This document shows positions 34,156 to 43,371 of a stretch of DNA of 64,000 nt, one piece after another. The translations under genes were made by a program, and so were the position numbers. The notes under the pieces are model-generated. The model worked only from the letters and a program-made list of their open reading frames with translations. It was not told the DNA's origin and searched no databases. Positions within the stretch are counted from its first letter, which is position 1. Every line of letters begins with the position of its first letter. The DNA lies in assembly GCF_000337535.1 (NCBI RefSeq), contig NZ_AOIP01000015.1, forward strand, positions 275,112 to 339,111, read 5' to 3'. The DNA is from Natrialba aegyptia DSM 13077. GTDB lineage: Archaea; Halobacteriota; Halobacteria; Halobacteriales; Natrialbaceae.

Positions 34156-35280
34156 ATGAACCAAGCCACAGGGGCCGATGAGGCTGCTGCTGTGACATCT
34201 TCTGCCGTTCCCGGTCTCGGAGCGGTCTTTGCTGCCGTGATGCTCGTGGCGACGTTGCTTCCCGTTACGCGCGGGATCGAGAGTCCCGCAATCTGGGTGG
34301 CGGCCGCGTTCGCGGTCGTGACCGCTGTCGCCTTTCTCGCCAGTCGTCGCGGGAGCCTCGACCGGCAACTGGCTGCGGTCGTCGCGGGCGCGTCGAGTAT
34401 TGCCGTTGTCTTGCTCTCGGGATACGCGCTGAATCAGGGGATACCCGTCTCGATCGAGGTTCCCGGCGTCCGCTCGTCGTTTTCGCTGGTCTTTGCGGCC
34501 TTCGTAACGGGCGGGCTTGCCGTGAGTGTGGCCGTTGCGGATTACTTCGGGATCGGGCTGGCCGGACTCAAGGAGCGAACGCAACGGACGACGATACTGT
34601 CTGCGCTCGGTTTTGGCGGATTGCTCGCCCCGCAGGTGGGTGCGCTCGTGATTGCACTGCCCGTGATGGCGGCGGTCGGCGAACTATCGCGGATCCAGTC
34701 AGTCGTCGTGAGCCAACTCGGGATGGCGCTTGGAACGGGAGTCTTGGTCTGGTGGTACCTCTCGGTGACCGGACGAGACCTGTCGTACATCGATCTGCGA
34801 CGGCCGACGGGGCGAGATCTCCTGCTGATCGCGGGGGGCATCTTCGTCATCTTCGGGACGCTCGGAGCGATCTCACTGCTCTTTCAGGCGACCGGCGTCG
34901 AGAGTTCGGATCACGGGACGACCCAGCAGGCGGCGGAGAACCCCGAAATCCTGCTGGTTCTGGTACCGGCCTCGATCCTCGTCATCGGTCCCTTCGAAGA
35001 GTTGCTTTATCGAAATATCGTCCAGAAATCGCTGTACGAGTCGTTCTCCCGAGTCGGTGCCATCCTGATTGGCGGCGTCATCTTCGCGATTATTCACACC
35101 CAAGCCTACTGGACCGCCGGCCCGGGGAAGGTCGTCGCGAGCCTCGCTGTTATCTTCGGTCTGGCACTCGTGCTGGGGACGCTGTACGAACGAACGGAGA
35201 ATCTACTCGTGCCGGCGCTCGTTCACGGCGTCTACAACGCCGTCCTCTTTGCAAACCTCTATTTCTCGTATAGCGTGTAA
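34156..35280 (+). CDS. CPBP family intramembrane metalloprotease
   Basis: The 374-residue protein has about eight membrane segments. The C-terminal third is the CPBP (ABI/Rce1) domain, with FEELLYRNIVQKSLYES (Glu-Glu and Arg of motif 1), IFAIIHTQAYW (His of motif 2) and ALVHGVYNAVLF (His of motif 3). These residues bind the metal in Rce1-type CAAX proteases. Bacterial and archaeal members cleave membrane-bound peptides or protect against bacteriocins; the substrate here is unknown. An archaeal halocin-immunity role has been proposed for other members of this family, but nothing nearby supports it here. Confidence 0.88.
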   Translation: MNQATGADEAAAVTSSAVPGLGAVFAAVMLVATLLPVTRGIESPAIWVAAAFAVVTAVAFLASRRGSLDRQLAAVVAGASSIAVVLLSGYALNQGIPVSIEVPGVRSSFSLVFAAFVTGGLAVSVAVADYFGIGLAGLKERTQRTTILSALGFGGLLAPQVGALVIALPVMAAVGELSRIQSVVVSQLGMALGTGVLVWWYLSVTGRDLSYIDLRRPTGRDLLLIAGGIFVIFGTLGAISLLFQATGVESSDHGTTQQAAENPEILLVLVPASILVIGPFEELLYRNIVQKSLYESFSRVGAILIGGVIFAIIHTQAYWTAGPGKVVASLAVIFGLALVLGTLYERTENLLVPALVHGVYNAVLFANLYFSYSV

Positions 35281-35311
35281 CCCGGCACGCGCCGTCGAGA
35301 GCCTGCTGCTG

Positions 35312-35770
35312 TTATGACGGGTTCTTCCGCGCGAGTTCGGAGCCGCAGATCGGACACCGTTCTTTTTCCTCGTCGAACTCGCGGCCACAGCCCTGACACT
35401 GGTAGTGCCAGTGGCGCTGTTCCTCGATGCCGTCGCGGGCGATCACGTCGACGGCGACGTTTAATTTCTCGGAGACGTTTTGCATCGCGTAGTCGTCGGT
35501 GACGAGCGTGGCGTCGAGTTCGAAGCTCGCGGCGACGAGGCGGATGTCGGTATCGGAGAGGACGCTCAGGTCGCCGGACTCTTTGGCGGCGCGGCGGACC
35601 TTCTCGGTGGTGTCCTCGTTCGGGATGTGGATGTGCATGCCCGAGCCCTCCATCGCGTCGAAGCGATAGGCGCTCTCGTCTTCGAGTTCCTCGCGGACGA
35701 GGGGGATGGTTGCAGTCTGTTCTGTTGTGTGAAAATCGTGGATAAAAGCCGAGGAGTCGAGAACGTACAT
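35312..35770 (-). CDS. nob1: rRNA maturation endonuclease Nob1
   Basis: The 152-residue protein joins a PIN nuclease domain and a zinc ribbon. MYVLDSSAFIHDF has the first catalytic Asp, IPLVREELEDES the Glu, and LSDTDIRLVAASFELDATLV and TDDYAMQNV the remaining acidic residues. The ribbon has CQGC and CPIC pairs. Nob1 cuts the 3' end of precursor 16S rRNA in the late small subunit. The gene starts 4 bp after the PRC-barrel gene, so they are co-transcribed, and the translation factor gene infB is close by. Confidence 0.93.
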   Translation of the reverse strand: MYVLDSSAFIHDFHTTEQTATIPLVREELEDESAYRFDAMEGSGMHIHIPNEDTTEKVRRAAKESGDLSVLSDTDIRLVAASFELDATLVTDDYAMQNVSEKLNVAVDVIARDGIEEQRHWHYQCQGCGREFDEEKERCPICGSELARKNPS

Positions 35771-35774
35771 ACCC

Positions 35775-36020
35775 TTAGCGCTGGACGACGATGTAGTCTT
35801 TGACCGCCTGGACGCGGCTAACGGAGACGAGGAATCGACCGGCGTCGTCGACGCTGAAGTCGACGGCCCGCTCCGGAAGTTCCTCGTCCGGCTCGATAAC
35901 GAGGTTGTGTAGTTGACCCGATTTCAGGTCCATGGTGATGTTGTACAGCAGCCCCAGTTCGGTGCCGTCCGACCCCATGACGGACTTGCCCGAGAGGTTT
36001 TCAGCGAGTATCTCACTCAT
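35775..36020 (-). CDS. PRC-barrel domain protein
   Basis: The 81-residue protein starts MSEILAENLSGKSVMGSDGT and is a single PRC-barrel: ELGLLYNITMDLKSGQLHNL, VIEPDEELPERAVDFSVDDA, FLVSVSRVQAVKDYIVVQR. PRC barrels occur in RimM and in archaeal stand-alone proteins linked to rRNA processing and to cell division (CdpB-type). It is the first gene of an operon with nob1, which fits ribosome maturation. A TATA-rich patch (about 36025-36050) lies directly upstream. Confidence 0.9.
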   Translation of the reverse strand: MSEILAENLSGKSVMGSDGTELGLLYNITMDLKSGQLHNLVIEPDEELPERAVDFSVDDAGRFLVSVSRVQAVKDYIVVQR

Positions 36021-36267
36021 GCATACTCGTATTTACTAATCGGTATTAAAAACCTCGGGCTCAACACTGTTTGCGACGGCAGGTGAAGTCGCCGCGTCGC
36101 GCCAGGTGGGAACTCCGCTCCCGCGTGCGGGTTCCCGACAAGAGCGTTCGGAAACCCTGCTGGCCGTCGTGAGCCCCCACACGTCTGCACTCGGCTGCGG
36201 GGCGTGACGATGGGTTTAACTACCGCCCTCCGGATTCTCTAGTCAAGAGCTTCTCTGGTGGTTCATC

Positions 36268-38091
36268 ATGTCGGATACCGATACGGACACGGACACAGAC
36301 GCGGGCGCACGCAACTCCACATCTCTCAGAACGCCGATCGTCGCTGTCCTCGGACACGTCGATCACGGGAAGACGAGTCTCCTCGATAAGATCCGCGGCT
36401 CGGCGGTCATCGAAGGTGAAGCAGGGGCGATCACCCAGCACATCGGCGCGACGGCCGTTCCGCTCGACGTGATCTCTTCGATTGCGGGCGACCTCGTCGA
36501 CCCCGATGACTTCGATCTCCCCGGCCTTCTGTTCATCGACACGCCGGGACACCACTCCTTTACGACGCTCCGTTCTCGCGGCGGCGCGCTGGCTGACATC
36601 GCCATCCTCGTCGTCGACGTCAACGACGGCTTCCAGCCCCAGACGCTCGAAGCCCTCGACATTCTCAAGCGCTCGGAGACACCGTTTATCGTCGCGGCGA
36701 ACAAGATCGACACCGTTCCCGGCTGGAACGCAACCGAGGACTCGCCGATCAACGCGACCTACGAGGCCCAGACCGACCGCGTCAGTTCGCGCCTCGACGA
36801 AAGCCTCTACGAGATCATCGGCAACCTCTCGGACGAGGGCTTCTCCGCGGACCTCTACTGGCGAGTGCAGAACTTCCAGCGCAACGTCGGCGTCGTCCCC
36901 GTCTCGGCGATGACCGGCGAGGGCGTTCCCGACCTGCTCACCGTCATGATGGGACTCTCACAGCGCTATATGAAAGAAGAGATGGAGATCGACGTCACCG
37001 GCCCCGGCGTCGGTACCGTTCTCGAAGTCAAAGAGGAGAAAGGCTTCGGGACGACCATCGACACCGTCCTCTACGACGGCACGATCAGGGCCGACGATCA
37101 ACTCGTCGTCGGCGGCATGAACGAACCCATCGTCACCGACGTGCGCGCGCTGCTCCAACCGCGCCCGCTCGCCGAAATCCGCACCGAGAGCCGGTTCGAA
37201 AAAGTCGACGAAATCTCGGCCGCCTCCGGTATCAAAATCGCCGCCCCCGAACTCGAGGACGCGATGGCCGGCGCACCCGTCCGCGTCGTCCGCAACCGCG
37301 ACCTCGACGAGGTTATTCAAGAGGTCGAGGCCGAACTCGCAGACATCGCCGTCGACACCGCCGAAGAGGGCGTCGTCGTCAAAGCCGACACCCTCGGCAG
37401 TCTCGAGGCGATGGCCGACGCACTGGACGAGGCCGAAGTACCGATCGTTCGCGCCGAAGTCGGCGACGTTGCCCCCCGAGACGTGTCGGTCGCTTCGACC
37501 GCCGACGACCCGAAACAGCAGGCCATCCTCGGATTCAACGTCGAGACGCTCTCCGACGCCGACCAGCGCGCCGAAACCGAAGACGTGACGATCTTTACGG
37601 ACGAGGTCATCTATCAACTCATCGATGAGTACGAGGAGCACGTCGACGAACTCGAACGCGCCCAGCAGGACACCATCCTCGACAACATCGTCCGCCCCGC
37701 CCGCTTTCGCATCCTTCCCGACCACACCTTCCGCCAGAACGACCCCGCCGTCGTCGGCGTCGAGGTGAACTCCGGAACCGTCCAAAACAACACTAACATC
37801 GTAAAATTCGACGGCTCCGAACCCGAGCGCGTCGGGCAAGTCAAAGGGATTCAAGAGCAAGGCGAGGACGTCGACGAAGCCCGCGCCGGCAACCGTGTCT
37901 CCGTCGCCATCGACGGTCCCACCGTCGGCCGCCAGATCGAGGAAGACGACGAACTCTGGGCAGAAATCCCCGAGAAACACGCCAAGATCTTAGAACAAGA
38001 ACTCGCGAGCGAAATCCCCGGCGACGAACTCGAGGCGCTGAACATGTACCTCGACAAACAGCGCAGCCGAGATCCGTTCTGGGGCAAGTAA
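36268..38091 (+). CDS. infB: Translation initiation factor IF-2 (aIF5B)
   Basis: The 607-residue GTPase joins the ribosomal subunits during initiation. After an Asp/Thr-rich head it has G1 VLGHVDHGKTSLLDKI, the switch-I region AGAITQHIGATAV, G3 FIDTPGHHSFTTLRSRGG and G4 VAANKID. Domains II to IV follow, with GFGTTIDTVLYDGTIRADDQ in domain II and RPARFRILPDHTFRQNDPAV near domain IV. Length and the absence of an intein fit the archaeal IF5B form. The N-terminal DTDTDTDTD run is encoded by ACGGAC-type repeats. It is divergent from the PRC-barrel/nob1 operon. Confidence 0.95.
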   Translation: MSDTDTDTDTDAGARNSTSLRTPIVAVLGHVDHGKTSLLDKIRGSAVIEGEAGAITQHIGATAVPLDVISSIAGDLVDPDDFDLPGLLFIDTPGHHSFTTLRSRGGALADIAILVVDVNDGFQPQTLEALDILKRSETPFIVAANKIDTVPGWNATEDSPINATYEAQTDRVSSRLDESLYEIIGNLSDEGFSADLYWRVQNFQRNVGVVPVSAMTGEGVPDLLTVMMGLSQRYMKEEMEIDVTGPGVGTVLEVKEEKGFGTTIDTVLYDGTIRADDQLVVGGMNEPIVTDVRALLQPRPLAEIRTESRFEKVDEISAASGIKIAAPELEDAMAGAPVRVVRNRDLDEVIQEVEAELADIAVDTAEEGVVVKADTLGSLEAMADALDEAEVPIVRAEVGDVAPRDVSVASTADDPKQQAILGFNVETLSDADQRAETEDVTIFTDEVIYQLIDEYEEHVDELERAQQDTILDNIVRPARFRILPDHTFRQNDPAVVGVEVNSGTVQNNTNIVKFDGSEPERVGQVKGIQEQGEDVDEARAGNRVSVAIDGPTVGRQIEEDDELWAEIPEKHAKILEQELASEIPGDELEALNMYLDKQRSRDPFWGK

Positions 38092-38190
38092 GCGACCGAC
38101 GGCTAACGCGATAGTTCTCCGCGCCGAACGCCGGCTGTGTGGCGGTGCTGGCGGCGATCTGATCCTACCAAGACAACCCTTAAGCAGCGG

Positions 38191-39219
38191 TCACTCCGTC
38201 GTCTCGAGTTCAGCTGCCGCGTCGGTATCTGCCGTCGTTTCGGTCGCAGCCGAACGCTCGGGAACCGACGCGCCGCCTTCGTCGCACCGCCCGTCGCGGA
38301 GCCGGTACGTTTCGGGCTGTCGAACGCGATCGAGTGCATCCCGAAGCGACTCGGCATCGGACTCGATCGCCTCCCGGTCGCAGCGAACGTCGAGCCAGCG
38401 GGAGGAAAACCGGCCGAACCACTGCCGTTCGAGGACGAGTTCGTCGTCGGTCAGCCGAACGTCGGTGATGGCGTCCCAGGGGATGAGCTTCCGCGCGAAC
38501 GGGCGTTTGTGGATGAGCCCTGCCTCGTGGGCCCGGAGTTCGGGTGGATTCCACCGGTCGCCGGGATCGAGTTCGTTCCAGCTACCCGGGCCGCGGTGGG
38601 AGGTGAGGAAGATCAGGACGCCGTAGAGCGCCCAGATCAGCCCCTCTCCGTTGCCCGCCGCCGCGGTGACCAGTCCGAAAACGACCACCAGACCCATGAT
38701 TCCGACGAAGATGAACTCGCTGGGGCTGATGCCGGCCGGATGGTACTCCCAGTTCGCGGCCGGCTCCTCGGGCGTGAGCGCCGCGACGTAGCGATTGCGG
38801 CTCATTCGATCGAGGCCGTACGCCGAGATGGCGGTCAGCAGCGCGAAAACGCCCACGACGAGCTGGAATCGAGCGGCGAGGTCGACTGCGATGACGGCCG
38901 GAACGGCGACGAGCACTGCGAGCACGACTGCCGGAAGATAGCAGGCAAGTCGTCGCCACCGACTGCGACCGATCCGCTCGGGAAGGCCGTAGGCTCGTTT
39001 TGCGAGGATGTGTCCGAGAATCGCCACGCAGGTAACCAGACTGGGCAGGATACCGAGCAGCGTCGCCGTCGCTGCCCCGGCCGCGGTTCCCACGGCCGCC
39101 GCGATTCCCGTGACGACGACCCCGAGATAGAACCCGAAACCGGCCTGAAAGCTGATATCGGGGTCGCTAATCTCGAGGGGAGTCTGTTGTTCGTGATCTG
39201 TCACTGATAGGTACTTCAC
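38191..39219 (-). CDS. Haloarchaeal multi-pass membrane protein
   Basis: The 342-residue frame starts at GTG (VKYLSVTDHEQQTPLEISDP). Pairs of membrane segments lie at about residues 24-70 (FGFYLGVVVTGIAAAVGTAA) and 90-140 (LPAVVLAVLVAVPAVIAVDL), with two more at 165-215 (FIFVGIMGLVVVFGLVTAAA). A soluble domain follows, with RPFARKLIPWDAITDVRLTD and ELVLERQWFGRFSSRWLDVR, which resembles a membrane-linked PH-like fold. The tail is Glu/Thr rich. The GTG start overlaps the stop of the short upstream gene (GTGA), indicating translational coupling. No function is recognised. Confidence 0.75.
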   Translation of the reverse strand: MKYLSVTDHEQQTPLEISDPDISFQAGFGFYLGVVVTGIAAAVGTAAGAATATLLGILPSLVTCVAILGHILAKRAYGLPERIGRSRWRRLACYLPAVVLAVLVAVPAVIAVDLAARFQLVVGVFALLTAISAYGLDRMSRNRYVAALTPEEPAANWEYHPAGISPSEFIFVGIMGLVVVFGLVTAAAGNGEGLIWALYGVLIFLTSHRGPGSWNELDPGDRWNPPELRAHEAGLIHKRPFARKLIPWDAITDVRLTDDELVLERQWFGRFSSRWLDVRCDREAIESDAESLRDALDRVRQPETYRLRDGRCDEGGASVPERSAATETTADTDAAAELETTE

Positions 39220-39386
39220 TCATCCCTATCGTCAAATACGCTTTGGATACTCTCTTGCTCCGATGTCTCTCTGATCCCGCCGATCCCAACGGGATCCGTC
39301 TCGGTTCGCGACGACCGCGTCTCCAGCGCGTGAACTCGATCCCGAAGCGAGGTGCTCGGTCGGGTTGCGAGTTCCACTAGAATCAT
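39216..39386 (-). CDS. Short orphan protein coupled to the membrane-protein gene
   Basis: The 56-residue frame starts at an ATG at 39386 (MILVELATRPSTSLRDRVHA) and ends EQESIQSVFDDRDE. Its TGA overlaps the GTG of the next gene by three bases, the main reason for calling it. It has no cysteines or membrane segment. The ATG lies on top of the TATA-like ATTATATGG that would serve the divergent gene at 39415, so both genes share very compact control DNA. Confidence 0.5.
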   Translation of the reverse strand: MILVELATRPSTSLRDRVHALETRSSRTETDPVGIGGIRETSEQESIQSVFDDRDE

Positions 39387-39414
39387 TATATGGCCACTGT
39401 GAATAGTGTTATCT

Positions 39415-39765
39415 ATGCTCGTCCACTGTCGCCAGTACAAACACGAGGAGGTTCAGTTCGATGACAATCGGACGACAGGCGAGTCCCAGACAGAGGATAC
39501 GGTCAATCCGGATTCGGAGGACTATTTCGGGGCGGATATCGATGATTTTGATGTTGAAACCTGGGACACTGTCGAGTTCAGGTGCGATCCGATCCAGCGC
39601 CGCTCCGTCACGATCGACGGCGTCACCGCCGTCTCAGTGCCGGACGATCCGACTGAGAGGGATGACGGCGACCTTCCCGGGGGAACGGTCCAACTCCGCC
39701 TGGACAGCGGCATCGAAACGCTCGAACGGGCCGCGATCGTCGAAGTGCAAGACGAAAACCCCTAG
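39415..39765 (+). CDS. Acidic hypothetical protein
   Basis: The 116-residue protein starts MLVHCRQYKHEEVQFDDNRT. A highly acidic middle (DSEDYFGADIDDFDVETWDT) precedes a likely beta-rich domain, VEFRCDPIQRRSVTIDGVTA and GTVQLRLDSGIETLERAAIV. No family is recognised. The codon pattern is haloarchaeal. A TATA-like ATTATATGG lies about 27 nt before the ATG, so the transcript is probably leaderless. Confidence 0.65.
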   Translation: MLVHCRQYKHEEVQFDDNRTTGESQTEDTVNPDSEDYFGADIDDFDVETWDTVEFRCDPIQRRSVTIDGVTAVSVPDDPTERDDGDLPGGTVQLRLDSGIETLERAAIVEVQDENP

Positions 39766-39933
39766 TCGGGACGAAAGCGGACGAGCGTGCGGGCAGTCGA
39801 TCAATCACGGGGAAGGTGAGCGGGCGATCATCGTCGAATCCGACCGGGACCCGTGTGCTCTCGGCGTATGGTAGCTACTGTCGTTTCCGATCCCCTCCGA
39901 AATCGTTTTCAACCGCTCACGCGGACACTCGGT

Positions 39934-41625
39934 ATGCCGACGGAACCGGACACTCATTATGACCCCTCCCTGGGGAACAAGTTCATCTTCGTCACCGGCG
40001 GTGTGATGTCGGGACTCGGTAAGGGAATTACGGCCGCGAGCACCGGCCGGCTTCTCAAAAACGCCGGGTTCGACGTTACCGCCGTCAAGATCGACCCGTA
40101 CCTGAACGTCGATGCCGGGACGATGAACCCCTACCAGCACGGAGAGGTGTACGTCTTGGAGGATGGCGGCGAGGTCGACCTCGACCTGGGGAACTACGAA
40201 CGATTCCTCGACGTCGATATGACCTCGGACCACAACATCACAACCGGGAAGACCTACAAACACGTCATCGAGAAGGAACGCGCCGGCGACTACCTCGGGA
40301 AGACGGTCCAGATCATCCCGCACATCACCGACGACATCAAACGCCGCATTCGCGAGGCCGCCGAGGGATACGACGTCTGTATCGTCGAAGTCGGCGGGAC
40401 GGTCGGAGACATCGAAGGGATGCCCTATCTCGAGGCCCTGCGCCAGTTCGCCCACGAGGAAGACGAGGAGGACATCCTCTTTACGCACGTCACCCTCGTC
40501 CCCTACTCGAAAAACGGCGAACAGAAGACCAAGCCGACCCAGCACTCGGTCAAAGAGGTCCGCTCGATCGGCCTCCAGCCCGACGTGATCGTCGGCCGCT
40601 GCGAGGACAAACTCGACCCCGAGACCAAAGAGAAGATCGCGCTGTTCTGCGATATTCCGACCGACGCCGTGTTCTCGAATCCCGACGTCGAGGACGTCTA
40701 CCACGTCCCGCTGATGGTCGAAGACGAGGGACTCGACCAGTACGTCCTCGAGCGATTCGGCCTCGCCGACGAGGCGCTGCCGGAGGGCGAACGAGCTAAC
40801 GAGTGGCGCGACATCGTCACGACGGAGAAATCGGGAACCGTCGACATCGCATTGGTCGGCAAGTACGACCTCGAAGACGCCTACATGTCGATCCACGAAT
40901 CGCTGAAACACGCCGGCTTCGAACTCGGCGTCGACGTGAACGTCCACTGGGTCCACGCCGACGGAATGGCCGACGGCTACGACGACCAACTCGAGGACGT
41001 CGACGGCGTCATCGTCCCCGGCGGCTTCGGGATGCGCGGGACGGAAGGCAAGATCGAGGCGGTTCGATACGCCCGCGAGAACGACGTCCCCTTCCTCGGA
41101 CTCTGTCTCGGCTTCCAGATGGCCGTCGTCGAGTACGCCCGCAACGTCTTGGGACTCGAGGACGCCCACTCCGCCGAGATGGCCGAGGACACACCCGACC
41201 CCGTCATCGACATCCTCCCCGAACAGTACGAAGTCGAGGACATGGGCGGGACGATGCGGCTGGGCGAGCACACGACCGTCATCGAACCCGAAACGCTCGC
41301 TTACGACCTCTACGGTGACACCTCCTGTTCCGAGCGCCACCGCCACCGCTACGAGGTCAACCCCGAATACTTCGAGCAGTTCGCCGACGAACCGCTGACC
41401 TTCTCCGGGACCGCGGGCAACCGGATGGAGATCCTCGAACTCGAGGACCATCCGTACTTCCTCGGAACGCAGTTCCACCCCGAGTACACGTCACGTCCGG
41501 GCCAGCCGAGTCCACCGTTCCTCGGATTGGTCGAGGCGGTCATCGACGGCAGTACGACCAGCGCCGCGGACACCGCCACCGAAACGGACGGCGAAACCGA
41601 CACCGAAACAGAGGTAACCCACTGA
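39934..41625 (+). CDS. pyrG: CTP synthase
   Basis: The 563-residue enzyme converts UTP to CTP with ATP and glutamine. The amidoligase domain starts [20 protein letters not shown] and includes [20 protein letters not shown] and [20 protein letters not shown]. The glutamine amidotransferase domain has [20 protein letters not shown], the nucleophile Cys in [17 protein letters not shown], and the His/Glu pair in [14 protein letters not shown] Thr/Glu-rich tail extends past the family end. The ATG at 39934 matches the conserved start; the frame upstream is leader. The stop overlaps the next start (TGATG), so pyrG and guaAb are translationally coupled. Confidence 0.95.
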   Translation: MPTEPDTHYDPSLGNKFIFVTGGVMSGLGKGITAASTGRLLKNAGFDVTAVKIDPYLNVDAGTMNPYQHGEVYVLEDGGEVDLDLGNYERFLDVDMTSDHNITTGKTYKHVIEKERAGDYLGKTVQIIPHITDDIKRRIREAAEGYDVCIVEVGGTVGDIEGMPYLEALRQFAHEEDEEDILFTHVTLVPYSKNGEQKTKPTQHSVKEVRSIGLQPDVIVGRCEDKLDPETKEKIALFCDIPTDAVFSNPDVEDVYHVPLMVEDEGLDQYVLERFGLADEALPEGERANEWRDIVTTEKSGTVDIALVGKYDLEDAYMSIHESLKHAGFELGVDVNVHWVHADGMADGYDDQLEDVDGVIVPGGFGMRGTEGKIEAVRYARENDVPFLGLCLGFQMAVVEYARNVLGLEDAHSAEMAEDTPDPVIDILPEQYEVEDMGGTMRLGEHTTVIEPETLAYDLYGDTSCSERHRHRYEVNPEYFEQFADEPLTFSGTAGNRMEILELEDHPYFLGTQFHPEYTSRPGQPSPPFLGLVEAVIDGSTTSAADTATETDGETDTETEVTH

Positions 41626-42542
41626 TGGTAGACACTGAAACGTTCGTTCCAGACGCGATCGACGAAATCCGGGCCGAAATCGGCGACGCAAACGCCGTCA
41701 TCGCACTTTCCGGCGGCGTCGACTCCTCCGTCGCTGCGGCCCTGGCTTACGAGGCTATCGGCGACCAACTCACACCCGTCTACGTCGACACGGGCCTGAT
41801 GCGCAAGGGCGAAACCGCCGGCATCCGCGACACGTTCGATTACATGGACTCCCTGCGGATCGTCGACGCGAAAGACCGCTTCCTCGACGCACTCGCCGGC
41901 GTGACGGACCCCGAAGCAAAGCGCGAAATCATCGGCGAGCAGTTCATTCGCGAGTTCGAACGCGAGGCGACGGAAGCCGACGCCGACTACCTCGTCCAGG
42001 GGACGATCTACCCCGACCGCATCGAAAGCGAGGGCGGCATCAAATCCCACCACAACGTCGGCGGGCTCCCCGACGTCGTCGACTTCGACGGCATCGTCGA
42101 ACCCGTTCGCGATCTCTACAAAGACGAGGTCCGCGACGTTGCCCGTCACCTCGACTTAGAGGAGGTCGTCGCCGAACGGATGCCGTTCCCCGGGCCCGGC
42201 CTCGCAGTGCGGGTCATCGGCGAAGTCACCGACGAAAAACTCGAGGTCGCACGCCACGCCTGCCACGTCGTCGAAGACGAACTCGAGGAGTACGACCCGT
42301 GGCAAGCGCTGGCCGCCGTGATCGGCAAAGCCACGGGCGTCAAGGGCGACAACCGCGTTCACGGCTGGGTCGTCTCCGTCCGGTCGGTCGAATCCCGCGA
42401 CGGAATGACCGCCCGCGCACAGGAAATCGACTGGGAGACGCTCCAGCGCATCCAGTCCCGGATCACCGGCCAGAACGACAACGTGGCACGCGTCGTCTAC
42501 GACGTGACCCACAAGCCACCGGCAACGATCGAGTACGAATGA
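41625..42542 (+). CDS. guaAb: GMP synthase, ATP pyrophosphatase subunit
   Basis: The 305-residue protein activates XMP with ATP and aminates it to GMP, using ammonia from a separate glutaminase subunit. [20 protein letters not shown] is the PP-loop. [28 protein letters not shown] and [20 protein letters not shown] are GMP-synthase signatures. The dimerisation domain ends [20 protein letters not shown]. Archaea commonly split GMP synthase in this way; the glutaminase subunit gene is not in the window. It lies in an operon with pyrG upstream and a DUF7126 gene downstream, overlapping both. Confidence 0.93.
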   Translation: MVDTETFVPDAIDEIRAEIGDANAVIALSGGVDSSVAAALAYEAIGDQLTPVYVDTGLMRKGETAGIRDTFDYMDSLRIVDAKDRFLDALAGVTDPEAKREIIGEQFIREFEREATEADADYLVQGTIYPDRIESEGGIKSHHNVGGLPDVVDFDGIVEPVRDLYKDEVRDVARHLDLEEVVAERMPFPGPGLAVRVIGEVTDEKLEVARHACHVVEDELEEYDPWQALAAVIGKATGVKGDNRVHGWVVSVRSVESRDGMTARAQEIDWETLQRIQSRITGQNDNVARVVYDVTHKPPATIEYE

Positions 42543-42898
42543 GTGACACAGACGCTGAGACAGATCCAGACAAAGGCCCGCACGCAATCGTCGCCGGCCC
42601 CGACGAGGACGGTCTCGCCGACGCGCTCGAAGCCGAAGGCGTCACCGTCACCAGACTCGGCGGCGTCATCTCGCGCCCGCAATTAGAGGAAGCCGGTATC
42701 GTCGAAACCGACCTCTACGTCCTGACCGACATCGACCAGGCGACGACGATTCCGATCGTCTGCGATCTCACCGACGACCTGCGGACCGTTACCTACGCCC
42801 GCCGGACCGTCCCCGAGTTCGTCAAGGGACAACTCGACCTCGCGATCGACCCCCGCCTCATGTCGCCCGACATCGTCGCGGATGAACTCGCCGAATAG
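42539..42898 (+). CDS. DUF7126 family protein in the pyrG-guaAb operon
   Basis: The 119-residue protein starts [20 protein letters not shown]. The Rossmann-like core has [40 protein letters not shown] and [20 protein letters not shown]. Haloarchaeal annotation calls such proteins DUF7126 or, by neighbourhood, CTP synthetase-related; I see no CTP synthase motif. Its ATG overlaps the stop of guaAb by 4 bases, so it is made together with two nucleotide-synthesis enzymes and may assist them. Confidence 0.75.
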   Translation: MSDTDAETDPDKGPHAIVAGPDEDGLADALEAEGVTVTRLGGVISRPQLEEAGIVETDLYVLTDIDQATTIPIVCDLTDDLRTVTYARRTVPEFVKGQLDLAIDPRLMSPDIVADELAE

Positions 42899-43371
42899 GC
42901 GGGAGCATCCCGCGACCCTGCGACGGTTATTCCGGCAATTTCTGCCACCCACGAGCCCGCTACCGCCAACCTGACCAGCAAGACCGGATTCACACCTTTA
43001 AACGGTTCTAATGTTCATATTGAGCGATTAAATCCGGGTTAAACTCGGGAAAATCCGGCACAAGAGCAGTGGACCATCACCCCGGTTCAAGTAGGTCCCG
43101 CCAATAGAGATGGATGGAGGTCGACGGGTTACACCTCACCCGAGGCACCCACGACTCCCGTGACTTCCAGCAATCCCACCACAGCACCCTTCCCCCCACC
43201 ATTGCCACACCGCAATCGCTGTCCCGTGGGAACTGCACCAGCCCGCGGGCAACTGCGGCTCTGGCACCTGTACTCGGGGCGTCTTTCGTCCCGAGTCCTT
43301 CAGGATTCATTCTCGGCTAGACTATCGACCAGTCCTCAGTAGGCCACGAGTGAACTCCGGTTTAGCTGCCC
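42899..43371. other. Long intergenic stretch: AT-rich promoter-like part, then a GC-rich block
   Basis: The first part (about 42990-43050) is AT-rich with CCTTTAAACGG, GATTAAATCC and GGTTAAACTC. The next 250 bases are GC-rich, C-rich on the + strand, and contain the strong hairpin ACTCGGG with CCCGAGT (about 43272-43299), the palindrome GCCCGCGGGC and interleaved GAGGT/ACCTC and CGGGT/ACCCG pairs. No frame here has protein character. This layout, an AT-rich promoter before a structured GC-rich block, is what a stable RNA gene looks like in haloarchaea. I could not match it to SRP RNA or RNase P RNA. Confidence 0.4.

Noticed and set aside
32881-34584. 567-codon minus-strand frame opposite pgi
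   Set aside because: It is an antisense shadow of pgi and the CPBP gene, with no family motif of its own.
39805-41478. 557-codon minus-strand frame opposite pyrG
   Set aside because: It is an antisense shadow; its Val/Asp/Gly-rich make-up mirrors the codons of pyrG, which has full family motifs.
43077-43310. 77-codon minus-strand frame in the GC-rich intergenic block
   Set aside because: The amino-acid make-up (many Trp, Arg, Gly, few acidic residues) is unlike haloarchaeal proteins, and structured RNA is a better explanation.
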